A stretch of DNA of 64,000 bases. Origin: Zoroaster sp. YZ-2022 (Eukaryota > Echinodermata > Asteroidea > Forcipulatida > Zoroasteridae). The stretch's first letter is position 1. Each line of letters opens with the position of its first letter. A program made the translations under genes and the position numbers. The notes beneath the pieces are model-generated. The model had not been told where the DNA came from, did not search any database, and saw nothing but the letters and a program-made list of their open reading frames with translations. This document shows positions 1-12,195 of the stretch, one piece after another. The stretch is taken from contig CM055837.1 in the NCBI GenBank assembly GCA_029582265.1, positions 12,227,926 through 12,291,925 on the forward strand. Reading direction: 5' to 3'.

Positions 1-6
1 CGTACA

Positions 7-20
7 ATGTACATGTACAT
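7..20. repeat. 14-bp perfect palindrome in the flank
   Basis: The sequence atgtacatgtacat equals its own reverse complement. Related gtac/catg words recur at about 487-502 and 523-536, so this looks like a simple short-word bias of the host genome rather than a specific site. Function unknown. Confidence 0.6.
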
Positions 21-385
21 ATTACACTGTATGTTTATTGTAAATGCCTTGGAATTGTTGTTCAGGTTCTTTTACCATGTACGGATAACTATTTCAGTAA
101 ATTTGAAGTGTGCAATTGTACTGCAAAATTCTTGCATTTTGGTTCTAATTTTTTCAGCTATGTTTTTCACAATGTTTTACTTTTCTATAGAGATCGGATT
201 TTATATTTATATGCCATTTTTGTTTTGCCAAACCTCAACATTTTGCCAACTTTTTCAGTGATTTGCCATGTATTGAGTATTACGTATTGCTGTATTTTCC
301 CAGTGATGTGCTTTGATGTTTACATGTAGAAGTGTTTTTTTCCTGCCATGTCAAGTGTTGTTGACATCCTAAAGTTGTTTACACC

Positions 386-391
386 AATAAA
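386..391 (+). promoter_or_regulatory. Candidate poly(A) signal AATAAA
   Basis: AATAAA sits in caccaataaaaaaagaaac and is followed about 40 bases downstream by a T-rich, GT-containing stretch (ctttttgtctg), the arrangement expected at a metazoan cleavage site. It could mark the 3' end of a plus-strand gene whose body lies left of the window. Other AATAAA hexamers occur at 700-705 (plus) and, as TTTATT, at 454-459, 685-690 and 743-748 (minus), so chance occurrence in AT-rich DNA is quite possible. Confidence 0.3.
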
Positions 392-544
392 AAAAGAAAC
401 ACATGCTTCATTGAAGCTTGAAGAAAGGAATCTTTTTGTCTGACTACTCTCATTTTATTGTCATGCATCCAGTATAGGTTTAGCAATGTACATACATGTA
501 CTTGTGGTCAAATGGGAACAATGTACACTGTACAGTATGCATGG

Positions 545-556
545 TTTACATGTAAA
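545..556. repeat. 12-bp perfect palindrome in the flank
   Basis: tttacatgtaaa is self-complementary. It belongs to the same catg/gtac word family as the palindrome at 7-20. No neighbouring feature gives it a role. Confidence 0.5.
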
Positions 557-2002
557 GTGTGCATGCTTTGTCCAAACACTCTGTGGCGTTTCCTGCTCAG
601 TAAGCTGTGCTGAGAAGCTCTCACTTTGAGACTACAACTGCAAGAACAAATGCACCTAGTATGGCAATACTACAAGATATAACTTTTATTAGTGTACATA
701 ATAAATGTGTACAACATAAGTATCAGACTTTATACACAGTGTTTTATTTTCTAACAACGTTTTCCTAGTAAAAATCAAACTTGATCATGGGGACCTAGGC
801 AAGGAGTATTCCAGTTGAAAGAGTTTCTAGGCGAACGGTTCAACATCACGCACTGTGAGCTCCTTTGTAAATAACCTACAAATCCCATGTAGTATATTTT
901 AGTACCATATGAAAGTATATTTTATGGGCATCAAATGGAATGCACAAAGATTTTTGATCAAGCAAACATTTTGTACTGAAAATTGAGTTTGAAAATAGGT
1001 AGTTGCTCAATCACCGTTTTTTCTGAGTCTGTGTGAAAAAACTTGGGACTGGGGAGTACTGTGTGCGTAAACAACGTGGTCACCACAGGCTGCATGCCAA
1101 TAAACAATGCGGGGCTGAAAGGGTTAAACGGCCTCCATGGACACATAGCCCTCTGTAAAATACCGTCAACTTGCATGCGGTTTCACCGCAAACAATACAG
1201 CACTATACAGTGTTACACAAAAAACATTTCTATGGTTGGGAATAACTTTTAAAGTTTTCAAGGGAGGTCGATAATTTTATATCTAAATTAAAGCGTAGGT
1301 TCTCCCCTTTCAGAAAAACACCATACTTTTGAATTTGGATAATTATTTCGTACCTTAAACGGCCTCCATGGACACATAGCCCTCTGTAAAATACCGTCAA
1401 CTTGCATGCGGTTTTACCGCAAACAATACAGCACTATACAGTGTTACAACAAAAACATTTCTATTGTTGGGAATAACTTTTAAAGTTTTCAAGGGAGGCT
1501 GATAATTTTATATCTAAATTAAAGCTTAGGTTCTCCCTTTCAGAAAAACACAATACTTTTTGAATTTGGATAATTATTTCGTACCTTAAACGGCCTCCAT
1601 GGACACTTAGCCCACTGTAAAATACTGTCAACTTGCATACGGTTTCACCGCAAACAATACAGCACTATACAGTGTTACAAAAAAACATTTCTATAGTTGG
1701 GAATAACTTTTAAAGTTTTCAAGGGAGGCCGATAATTTTATATCTAAATTAAATCGTAGGTTCTCCCTTTCAGAAAACACCATACTTTTGAATTTGGATA
1801 ATTATTTCGTACCTTAAACGGCCTCCATGGACACATAATCTGTAAAATACTGTCAACTTGCATGCGGTTTCACCGCAAACAATACAGCACTATACAGTGT
1901 TACAAAAACATTTCTATGGTTGGGAATAACTTTAAAAGTTTTCAAGGGAGGCCGATAATTTTATATCTAAATTAAAGCGTAGGTTCTCCTTTCAGAAAAC
2001 AC

Positions 2003-5000
2003 CATATTTTGGATAATTTGGATAATTTTATTTGGATAATTATTTCGTACCTTAAACGGCCTCCATGGACACATAGCCCTCTGTAAAATACTGTCAACTT
2101 GCATGCGGTTTCACCGCAAACAATACAGCACTATACAGTGTTACAAAAACATTTCTATGGTTGGGAATAACTTTTAAAGTTTTCAAGGAGGCCGATAATT
2201 TTATATCTAAATTAAAGCTTAGGTTCTCCCTTTCAGAAAAACACAATACTTTTGAATTTGGATAATTATTTCGTACCTTAAACGGCCTCCATGGACACAT
2301 AGCCCTCTGTAAAATACTGTCAACTTGCATGCGGTTTCACCGCAAACAATACAGCACTATACAGTGTTACAAAAACATTTCTATGGTTGGGAATAACTTT
2401 AAAGTTTTCAAGGGAGGCCGATAATTTTATATCTAAATTAAAGCGTAGGTTCTCCCCTTTCAGAAAAACACCATATTTTGGATAATTTGGATAATTTTGA
2501 ATTTGGATAATTATTTCGTACCTTAAACGGCCTCCATGGACACATATCCCTCTGTAAAATGCCGTCAACTTGCATGCGGTTTCACCGCAAACAATACAGC
2601 ACTATACAGTGTTACAAAAAAAACATTTCTATGGTTGGGAATAACTTTTAAAGTTTTCAAGGGAGGCCGATAATTTTATATCTAAATTAAAGCTTAGGTT
2701 CTCCCCTTTCAGTAAAACACAATACTTTTGAATTTGGATAATTATTTCGTACCTTAAACGGCCTCCATGGACACATAGCCCTCTGTAAAATACCGTCAAC
2801 TTGCATGCGGTTTCACCGCAAACAATACAGCACTATACATTGTTACAAAAAAACATTTCTATGGTTGGGAATAACTTTTAAAGTTTTCAAGGGAGGCCGA
2901 TAATTTTATATCTAAATTAAAGCGTAGGTTCTCCCCTTTCAGAAAAACACCATATTTTGGATAATTTGGATAATTTTGAATTTGGATAATTATTTCGTAC
3001 CTTAAACGGCCTCCATGGACACATAGCCCTCTGTAAAATACCGTCAACTTGCATGCGGTTTCACCGCAAACAATACAGCACTATACAGTGTTACAAAAAA
3101 CATTTCTATGGTTGGGAATAACTTTAAAAGTTTTCAAGGGAGGCCGATAATTTTATATCTAAATTAAAGCGTAGGTTCTTCCCTTTCAGAAAAACACAAT
3201 ACTTTTGAATTTGGATAATTATTTCGTACCTTAAACGGCCTCCATGGACACATAGCCCTCTGTAAAATACGGTCAACTTGCATGCGGTTTCACCGCAAAC
3301 AATACAGCACTATACAGTGTTACAAAAAAACATTTCTATGGTTGGGAATAACTTTAAAGTTTTCAAGGGAGGCCGATAATTTTATATCTAAATTAAAGCT
3401 TAGTTTCTCCACTTTCAGAAATACCCAATTCTTTTGAATTTGGATAATTATTTCGTACCTTAAACGGCCTCCATGGACACATAGCCCTCTGTAAAATACC
3501 GTCAACTTGCATGCCGATACACCGCACACCATACACCACTAAACAGAGTTAAAAGAAAAACATTTCTATGGTTGGGAATAACTTTAAAGTTTTCAAGGAG
3601 GCCGATAATTTTATATCTAAATTAAAGCGTAGGTTCTCCCTTTCAGAAAAACACCATATAATCTTTTGAATTTGGATAATTATTTCGTACCTTAAACGGC
3701 CTCCATGGACACATAGCCCTCTGAAATACCGTCAACTTGCATGCGGTTTCACCGCAAACAATACAGCACTATACAGTGTTACACAAAAAACATTTCTATG
3801 GTTGGGAATAACTTTTAAAGTTTTCAAGGGAGGTCGATAATTTTATATCTAAATTAAAGCGTAGGTTCTCCCCTTTCAGAAAAACACCATACTTTTGAAT
3901 TTGGATAATTATTTCGTACCTTAAACGGCCTCCATGGACACATAGCCCTCTGTAAAATACCGTCAACTTGCATGCGGTTTCACCGCAAACAATACAGCAC
4001 TATACAGTGTTACAAAAAAAACATTTCTATGGTTGGGAATAACTTTTAAAGTTTTCAAGGGAGGCCGATAATTTTATATCTAAATTAAAGCGTAGGTTCT
4101 CCCCTTTCAGAAAAACACCATATTTTGGATAATTTGGATAATTTTGAATTTGGATAATTATTTCGTACCTTAAACGGCCTCCATGGACACATAGCCCTCT
4201 GTAAATACCGTCAACTTGCATGCGGTTTCACCGCAAACAATACAGCACTATACAGTGTTACAAAAAAAAAACATTTCTATGGTTGGGAATAACTTTTAAA
4301 GTTTTCAAGGGAGGCCGATAATTTTATATCTAAATTAAAGCTTAGGTTCTCCCCTTTCAGAAAAACCCAATACTTTTGAATTTGGATAATTATTTCGTAC
4401 CTTAAACGGCCTCCATGGACACATAGCCCTCTGTAAAATACCGTCAACTTGCATGCGGTTTCACCGCAAACAATACAGCACTATACAGTGTTACAAAAAA
4501 CATTTCTATGGTTGGGAATAACTTTTAAAGTTTTCAAGGGAGGCCGATAATTTTATATCTAAATTAAAGCGTAGGTTCTCCCCTTTCAGAAAAACACCAT
4601 ACTTTTGAATTTGGATAATTATTTCGTACCTTAAACGGCCTCCATGGACACATAGCCCTCTGTAAAATACCGTCAACTTGCATGCGGTTTCACCGCAAAC
4701 AATACAGCACTATACAGTGTTACAAAAAAACATTTCTATGGTTGGGAATAACTTTTAAAGTTTTCAAGGCAGGCCGATAATTTTATATCTAAATTAAAGC
4801 TTAGGTTCTCCCCTTTCAGAAAACCCAATACTTTTGAATTTGGATAATTATTTCGTACCTTAAACGGCCTCCATGGACACATAGCCCTCTGTAAAATACA
4901 GTCAACTTGCATGCGGTTTCACCGCAAACAATACAGCACTATACAGTGTTACAAAAAAACATTTTTATTGTTGGGAATAACTTTTAAAGGGAGGCCGATA

Positions 5001-6020
5001 ATTTTATATCTAATTTAAAGCGTAGGTTCTCCCCTTTCAGAAAACCACCATACTTTTGAATTTGGATAATTATTTCGTACCTTAAACGGCCTCCATGGAC
5101 ACATAGCCCTCTGTAAAATACCGTCAACTTGCATGCGGTTTCACCGCAAACAATACAGCACTATACAGTGTTACAAAAAAACATTTCTATGGTTGGGAAT
5201 AACTTTAAAGTTTTCAAGGAGGTCGATAATTTTATATCTAAATTAAAGCGTAGGTTCTCCCTTTCAGAAAAACACCATACTTTTGAATTTGGATAATTAT
5301 TTCGTACCTTAAACGGCCTCCATGGACACATAGCCCTCTGTAAAATACCGTCAACTTGCATGCGGTTTCACCGCAAACAATACAGCACTATACAGTGTTA
5401 CAAAAAGCATTTCTGTGGTTGGGAATAACTTTAAAGTTTTCAAGGAGGCCGATAATTTTATATCTAAATTAAAGCTTAGGTTCTCCCCTTTCAGAAAACA
5501 CCATACTTTTGAATTTGGATAATTTTGAATTTATTTCGTACCTTAAACGGCCTCCATGGACACATAGCCCTCTGTAAAATACCGTCAACTTGCATGCGGT
5601 TTCACCGCAAACAATACAGCACTATACAGTGTTACAAAAACATTTTTTTCTATGGTTGGGAATAACTTTTAAAGTTTTCAAGGGAGGCCGATAATTTTAT
5701 ATCTAAATTAAAGCTTAGGTTCTCCCCTTTCAGAAAAACACAATACTTTTGAATTTGGATAATTATTTCGTACCTTAAACGGCCTCCATGGACACATAGC
5801 CCTCTGTAAAATACTGTCAACTTGCATGCGGTTCACCGCAAACAATACAGCACTATACAGTGTTACAAAAGAAACATTTCTATGGTTGGGAATAACTTTT
5901 AAAGTTTTCAAGGGAGGCCGATTATTTTATATATAAATTAAAGCGTAGGTTCTCCCCGTTCAGAAAAACACCATATTTTGGTTAATTTGGATAATTTTGA
6001 ATTTGGATAATTATTTCGTA
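2003..6020 (+). repeat. Units with expanded ggataattt linker
   Basis: Five units, at 2003, 2472, 2951, 4119 and 5972, carry a longer AT-rich end in which ggataattt (once gttaattt) is present in extra copies before the usual ggataattatttcg. The first three are spaced 469 and 479 bp, that is two units apart; the next spacings correspond to about five and eight units. All five also carry the cgtagg variant, so they descend from one founder unit spread by local amplification. Confidence 0.8.
3511..3560 (+). repeat. Divergent patch inside a monomer
   Basis: Here the normally constant hairpin segment reads atgccgatacaccgcacacc and the following word is accactaaacagagttaaaa, with many a/c and t/a changes packed in about 50 bp while the rest of the unit is standard. 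The 5-bp stem of the hairpin is destroyed. It is either an old unit, a local error cluster in the assembly, or a decayed copy. Confidence 0.6.
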
Positions 6021-9000
6021 CCTTAAACGGCCTCCATGGACACATAGCCCTCTGTAAAATACCGTCAACTTGCATGCGGTTTCACCGCAAACAATACAGC
6101 ACTATACAGTGTTACAAAAAACATTTCTATGGTTGGGAATAACTTTTAAAGTTTTCAAGGAGGTCGATAATTTTATATCTAAATTAAAGCGTAGGTTCTC
6201 CCTTCAGAAAAACACCAATACTTTTGAATTTGGATAATTATTTCGTACCTTAAACGGCCTCCATGGACACATAGCCCTCTGTAAATACTGTCAACTTGCA
6301 TGCGGTTTCACCGCAAACAATACAGCACTATACAGTGTTACAAAAAACATTTCTATGGTTGGGAATAACTTTTAAAGTTTTCAAGGAGGCCGATAATTTT
6401 ATATCTAAATTAAAGCTTAGGTTCTCCCTTTCAGAAAAACACCAATACTTTTGAATTTGGATAATTATTTCGTACCTTAAACGGCCTCCATGGACACATA
6501 GCCCTCTGTAAAATACTGTCAACTTGCATGCGGTTTCACCGCAAACAATACAGCACTATACAGTGTTACAAAAAACATTTCTATGGTTGGGAATAACTTT
6601 TAAAGTTTTCAAGGGAGGTCGATAATTTTATATCTAAATTAAAGCTTAGGTTCTCCCTTTCAGAAAAACACCATACTTTTGAATTTGGATAATTATTTCG
6701 TACCTTAAACGGCCTCCATGGACACATAGCCCTCTGTAAAATACTGTCAACTTGCATGCGGTTTCACCGCAAACAATACAGCACTATACAGTGTTACAAA
6801 AAACATTTCTATGGTTGGGAATAACTTTAAAGTTTTCAAGGGAGGCCGATAATTTTATATCTAAATTAAAGCTTAGGTTCTCCCTTTCAGAAAACACCAT
6901 ACTTTTGAATTTGGATAATTATTTCGTACCTTAAACGGCCTCCATGGACACATAGCCCTCTGTAAAATACTGTCAACTTGCATGCGGTTTCACCGCAAAC
7001 AATACAGCACTATACAGTGTTACAAAAACATTTCTATGGTTGGGAATAACTTTTAAAGTTTTCAAGGAGGCCGATAATTTTATATCTAAATTAAAGCTTA
7101 GGTTCTCCCCTTTCAGAAAAACACCATACTTTTGAATTTGGATAATTATTTCGTACCTTAAACGGCCTCCATGGACACCTAGCCCTCTGCAAAATACGGT
7201 CAACTTGCATGCGGTTTCACCGCAAACAATACAGCACTATACAGTGTTACAAAAAACATTTCTATGGTTGGGAATAACTTTTAAAGTGAGGTCGATAATT
7301 TTATATCTAAATTAAAGCGTAGGTTCTACCCTTTCAGAAAAACACCATACTTTTGAATTTGGATAATTATTTCGTACCTTAAACGGCCTCCATGGACACA
7401 TAGCCCTCTGTAAAATACCGTCAACTTGCATGCGGTTTCACCGCAAACAATACAGCACTATACAGTGTTACAAAAAAAATTTCTATGGTTGGGAATAACT
7501 TTAAAGTTTTCAAGGAGGTCGATAATTTTATATCTAAATTAAAGCTTAGGTTCTCCACTTTCAGAAAAACCCAATACTTTTGAATTTGGATAATTATTTC
7601 GTACCTTAAACGGCCTCCATGGACACATAGCCCTCTGTAAAATACCGTCAACTTGCATGCGGTTTCACCGCAAACAATACAGCACTATACAGTGTTACAA
7701 AAAAAAAATTCTATGGTTGGGAATAACTTTTAAAGTTTTCAAGGGAGGCCGATAATTTTATATCTAAATTAAAGCTTAGGTTCTCCCCTTTCAGAAAAAC
7801 CCAATACTTTTGAATTTGGATAATTATTTCGTACCTTAAACGGCCTCCATGGACACATAGCCCTCTGTAAAATACCGTCAACTTGCATGCGGTTTCACCG
7901 CAAACAATACAGCACTATACAGTGTTACAAAAAAAACATTTCTATGGTTGGGAATAACTTTTAAAGTTTTCAAGTGAGGCCGATAATTTTATATCTAAAT
8001 TAAAGCTTAGGTTCTCGCATTTCAGAAAAACCCAATACTTTTGAATTTGGATAATTATTTCGTACCTTAAACGGCCTCCATGGACACATAGCCCTCTGTA
8101 AAATACCGTCAACTTGCATGCGGTTTCACCGCAAACAATACAGCACTATACAGTGTTACAAAAACATTTCTATGGTTGGGAATAACTTTTAAAGTTTTCA
8201 AGGAGGTCTGATAATTTTATATCTAAATTAAAGCTTAGGTTCTCCCCTTTCAGAAAAACCCAATACTTTTGAATTTGGATAATTATTTCGTACCTTAAAC
8301 GGCCTCCATGGACACATAGCCCTCTGTAAAATACCGTCAACTTGCATGCGGTTTCACCGCAAACAATACAGCACTATACAGTGTTACAAAAAAAAACATT
8401 TCTATGGTTGGGAATAACTTTTAAAGTTTTCAAGGGAGGTCGATAATTTTATATCTAAATTAAAGCTTAGGTTCTTCCCTTTCAGAAAACCCAATACTTT
8501 TGAATTTGGATAATTATTTCGTACCTTAAACGGCCTCCATGGACACATAGCCCTCTGTAAAATACCGTCAACTTGCATGTGGTTTCACCGCAAACAATAC
8601 AGCACTATACAGTGTTACAAAAAAACATTTCTATGGTTGGGAATAACTTTTAAAGTTTTCAAGGGAGGCCGATAATTTTATATCTAAATTAAAGCTTAGG
8701 TTCTCCCCTTTCAGAAAAACCCAATACTTTTGAATTTGGATAATTATTTTGTACCTTAAACGGCCTCCATGGACACATAGCCCTCTGTAAAATACCGTCA
8801 ACTTGCATGCGGTTTCACCGCAAACAATACAGCACTATACAGTGTTACAAAAAAACATTTCTATGGTTGGGAATAACTTTTAAAGTTTTCAAGGGAGGCC
8901 GATAATTTTATATCTAAATTAAAGCTTAGGTTCTCCCCTTTCAGAAAAACACCATACTTTTGAATTTGGATAATTATTTCGTACCTTAAACGGCCTCCAT

Positions 9001-9897
9001 GGACACATAGCCCTCTGTAAAATACGGTCAACTTGCATGCGGTTTCACCGCAAACAATACAGCACTATACAGTGTTACAAAAAACATTTTTATTGTTGGG
9101 AATAACTTTTAAAGTTTTCAAGGGAGGTCGATAATTTTATATCTAAATTAAAGCTTAGGTTCTTCCCTTTCAGAAAACCCAATACTTTTGAATTTGGATA
9201 ATTATTTCGTACCTTAAACGGCCTCCATGGACACATAGCCCTCTGTAAAATACCGTCAACTTGCATGCGGTTTCACCGCAAACAATACAGCACTATACAG
9301 TGTTACAAAAAAAACATTTCTATGGTTGGGATAAGTTTTCAAGGGAGGTCGATAATTTTATATCTAAATTAAAGCGTAGGTTCTCCACTTTCAGAAAAAC
9401 ACCATACTTTTGAATTTGGATAATTATTTCGTACCTTAAACGGCCTCCATGGACACATAGCCCTCTGTAAAATACCGTCAACTTGCATGCGGTTTCACCG
9501 CAAACAATACAGCACTATACAGTGTTACAAAAAAACATTTCTATGGTTGGGAATAACTTTAAAGTTTTCAAGGGAGGTCGATAATTTTATATCTAAATTA
9601 AAGCGTAGGTTCTCCTTCAGAAAAACCCAATACTTTTGAATTTGGATAATTATTTCGTACCTTAAACGGCCTCCATGGACACATAGCCCTCTGTAAAATA
9701 CCGTCAACTTGCATGCGGTTTCACCGCAAACAATACAGCACTATACAGTGTTACAAAATAAAAACATTTCTATGGTTGGGAATAACTTTTAATGTTTCAA
9801 GGGAGGCCGATAATTTTACATCTAAATTAAAGCTTAGGTTCTCCCCTTTCAGAAAACCCAATACTTTTGAATTTGGATAATTATTTCGTACCTTAAA

Positions 9898-10096
9898 CGG
9901 CCTCCATGGACACATAGCCCTCTGTAAAATACAGTCAACTTGCATGCGGTTTCACCGCAAACAATACTGCACTATACAGTGTTACAAAGTTTTCAAGGGA
10001 GGCCGATAATTTTATATCTAAATTAAAGCTTAGGTTCTCCCTTTCAGAAAAACACCATACTTTTGAATTTGGATAATTATTTCGTACCTTAAACGG
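9898..10096 (+). repeat. Short monomer with internal deletion
   Basis: The unit is about 199 bp. At about 9983-9992 the sequence jumps from gtgttacaaa directly into gttttcaaggg, losing the A-run, the catttctatggttggg segment and the following acttttaaa. The junction lies in a shared aaa(g) word, as expected for slippage or microhomology-mediated deletion. Confidence 0.8.
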
Positions 10097-12097
10097 CCTC
10101 CATGGACACATAGCCCTCTGTAAAATATGTCAACTTGCATGCGGTTTCACCGCAAACAATACAGCACTATACAGTGTTACAAATAAACATTTCTATGGTT
10201 GGGAATAACTTTTAAAGTTTTCAAGGGAGGTCGATAATTTTATATCTAAATTAAAGCGTAGGTTCTCCCTTTCAGAAAAACCCAATACTTTTGAATTTGG
10301 ATAATTATTTCGTACCTTAAACGGCCTCCATGGACACTTAGCCCTCTGTAAAATACCGTCAACTTGCATGCGGTTTCACCGCAAACAATACAGCACTATA
10401 CAGTGTTACAAACAAAACATTTCTATGGTTGGGAATAACTTTAAAGTTTTCAAGGGAGGCCGATAATTTTATATCTAAATTAAAGCTTAGGTTCTCCCTT
10501 TCAGAAAAACCCAATACTTTTGAATTTGGATAATTATTTCGTACCTTAAACGGCCTCCATGGACACATAGCCCTCTGTAAAATACCGTCAACTTGCATGC
10601 GCTTTCACCGCAAACAATACAGCACTATACAGTGTTACAAAAAACATTTCTATTGTTGTGAATAACTTTTAATGTTTTCAAGGGAGGCCGGTAATTTTAT
10701 ATCTAAATTAAAGGTTAGGTTCTCCCCTTTCAGAAAAACCCAATACTTTTGAATTTGGATTATTATTTCGTACCTTAAACGGCCTCCATGGACACATAGC
10801 CCTCTGTAAAATACGGTCAACTTGCATGCGGTTTCACCGCAAACAATACAGCACTATACAGTGTTACAAAAACATTTCTATGGTTGGGAATAACTTTTAA
10901 AGTTTTCAAGGGAGTTGATAATTTTATATCTAAATTAAAGCTTAGGTTCTCCCCTTTCAGAAAACACCATACTTTTGAATTTGGATAATTATTTCACCTT
11001 AAACGGCCTCCATGGACACATAGCCCTCTGTAAAATACTGTCAACTTGCATGCGGTTTCACCGCAAACAATACAGCACTATACAGTGTTACAAAAAACAT
11101 TTCTATGGTTGGGAATAACTTTTAAAGTTTTCAAGGAGGTCGATAATTTTATATCTAAATTAAAGCTTAGGTTCTCCCCTTCAGAAAAACCCAATACTTT
11201 TGAATTTGGATAATTATTTCGTACCTTAAACGGCCTCCATGGACACATAGCCCTCTGTAAAATACTGTCAATTGCATGCGGTTTCACCGCAAACAATACA
11301 GCACTATACAGTGTTACAAAAAACATTTCTATGGTTGGGAATAACTTTTAAAGTTTTCAAGGGAGGTCGATAATTTTATATCTAAATTAAAGCGTAGGTT
11401 CTCCCTTTCAGAAAAACACCATACTTTTGAATTTGGATAATTATTTCGTACCTTAAACGGCCTCCATGGACACATAGCCCTCTGTAAAATACTGTCAACT
11501 TGCATGCGGTTTCACCGCAAACAATACAGCACTATACAGTGTTACAAAAAACATTTCTATGGTTGGGAATAACTTTTAAAGTTTTCAAGGAGGTCGATAA
11601 TTTTATATCTAAATTAAAGCGTAGGTTCTCCCCTTTCAGAAAACACCAATACTTTTTGAATTTGGATAATTATTTCGTACCTTAAACGGCCTCCATGGAC
11701 ACATAGCCCTCTGTAAAATACTGTCAACTTGCATGCGGTTTCACCGCAAACAATACAGCACTATACAGTGTTACAAAAAAACATTTCTATGGTTGGGAAT
11801 AACTTTAAAGTTTTCAAGGGAGGTCGATAATTTTATATCTAAATTAAAGCGTTAGGTTCTCCCTTTCAGAAAACCCAATACTTTTGAATTTGGATAATTA
11901 TTTCGTACCTTAAACGGCCTCCATGGACACATAGCCCTCTGTAAAATACTGTCAATTGCATGCGGTTTCACCGCAAACAATACAGCACTATACAGTGTTA
12001 CAAAAAAACATTTCTATGGTTGGGAATAACTTTAAAGTTTTCAAGGGAGGTCGATAATTTTATATCTAAATTAAAGCGTTAGGTTCTCCCCTTTCAG

Positions 12098-12195
12098 AAA
12101 GAGACCAAGCTGTTGAATTTGGGTAAGTATTTCGTACCTTAATCGGCCTCCATGGACACTTAGCCCGCTGTGAATTACCGTCTTCTTGCATGCGG
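12098..12195 (+). repeat. Divergent patch spanning a unit junction
   Basis: Over about 95 bp the unit reads gagaccaagctgttgaat, then gggtaagtatttcg, ttaatcggcc, agcccgctgtgaattacc and gtcttcttgcatgc. About a dozen substitutions are concentrated here while flanking units are standard. The 3' half of one unit and the 5' half of the next are both affected, so the patch crosses the unit boundary. Confidence 0.6.

Larger units (their letters stand above)
1..1123. other. Unique AT-rich flank, no supported gene
   Basis: This is the only non-satellite DNA in the window. It is AT-rich, with short palindromes of the tacatgta type and scattered AATAAA hexamers on both strands. The longest open frame, 7-261 on the plus strand (84 codons), encodes a low-complexity, Phe/Tyr/Ile-rich chain with no recognisable motif; T-rich untranslated DNA gives such frames by chance. 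A frame at 958-1176 on the minus strand straddles the satellite junction and is not credible. The region could be 3' untranslated sequence of a gene lying to the left, or intergenic DNA. No similarity to the 230-bp monomer is evident before about 1124. Confidence 0.75.

Noticed and set aside
7..261. 84-codon hydrophobic open frame in the left flank
   Set aside because: Its Phe/Tyr/Ile-rich composition follows from T-rich DNA. There is no recognisable domain, and an overlapping frame at 108-329 is equally open.
1085..1110. Remnant of an older monomer before the array edge (gcatgccaataaacaatgc)
   Set aside because: It shares gcatgc and aaacaat with the monomer, but the match is short and the surrounding bases do not align, so chance is likely.
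958..1176. 72-codon minus-strand frame across the array edge
   Set aside because: Its first part is translated satellite and the rest is unique flank; a chance fusion at the junction.
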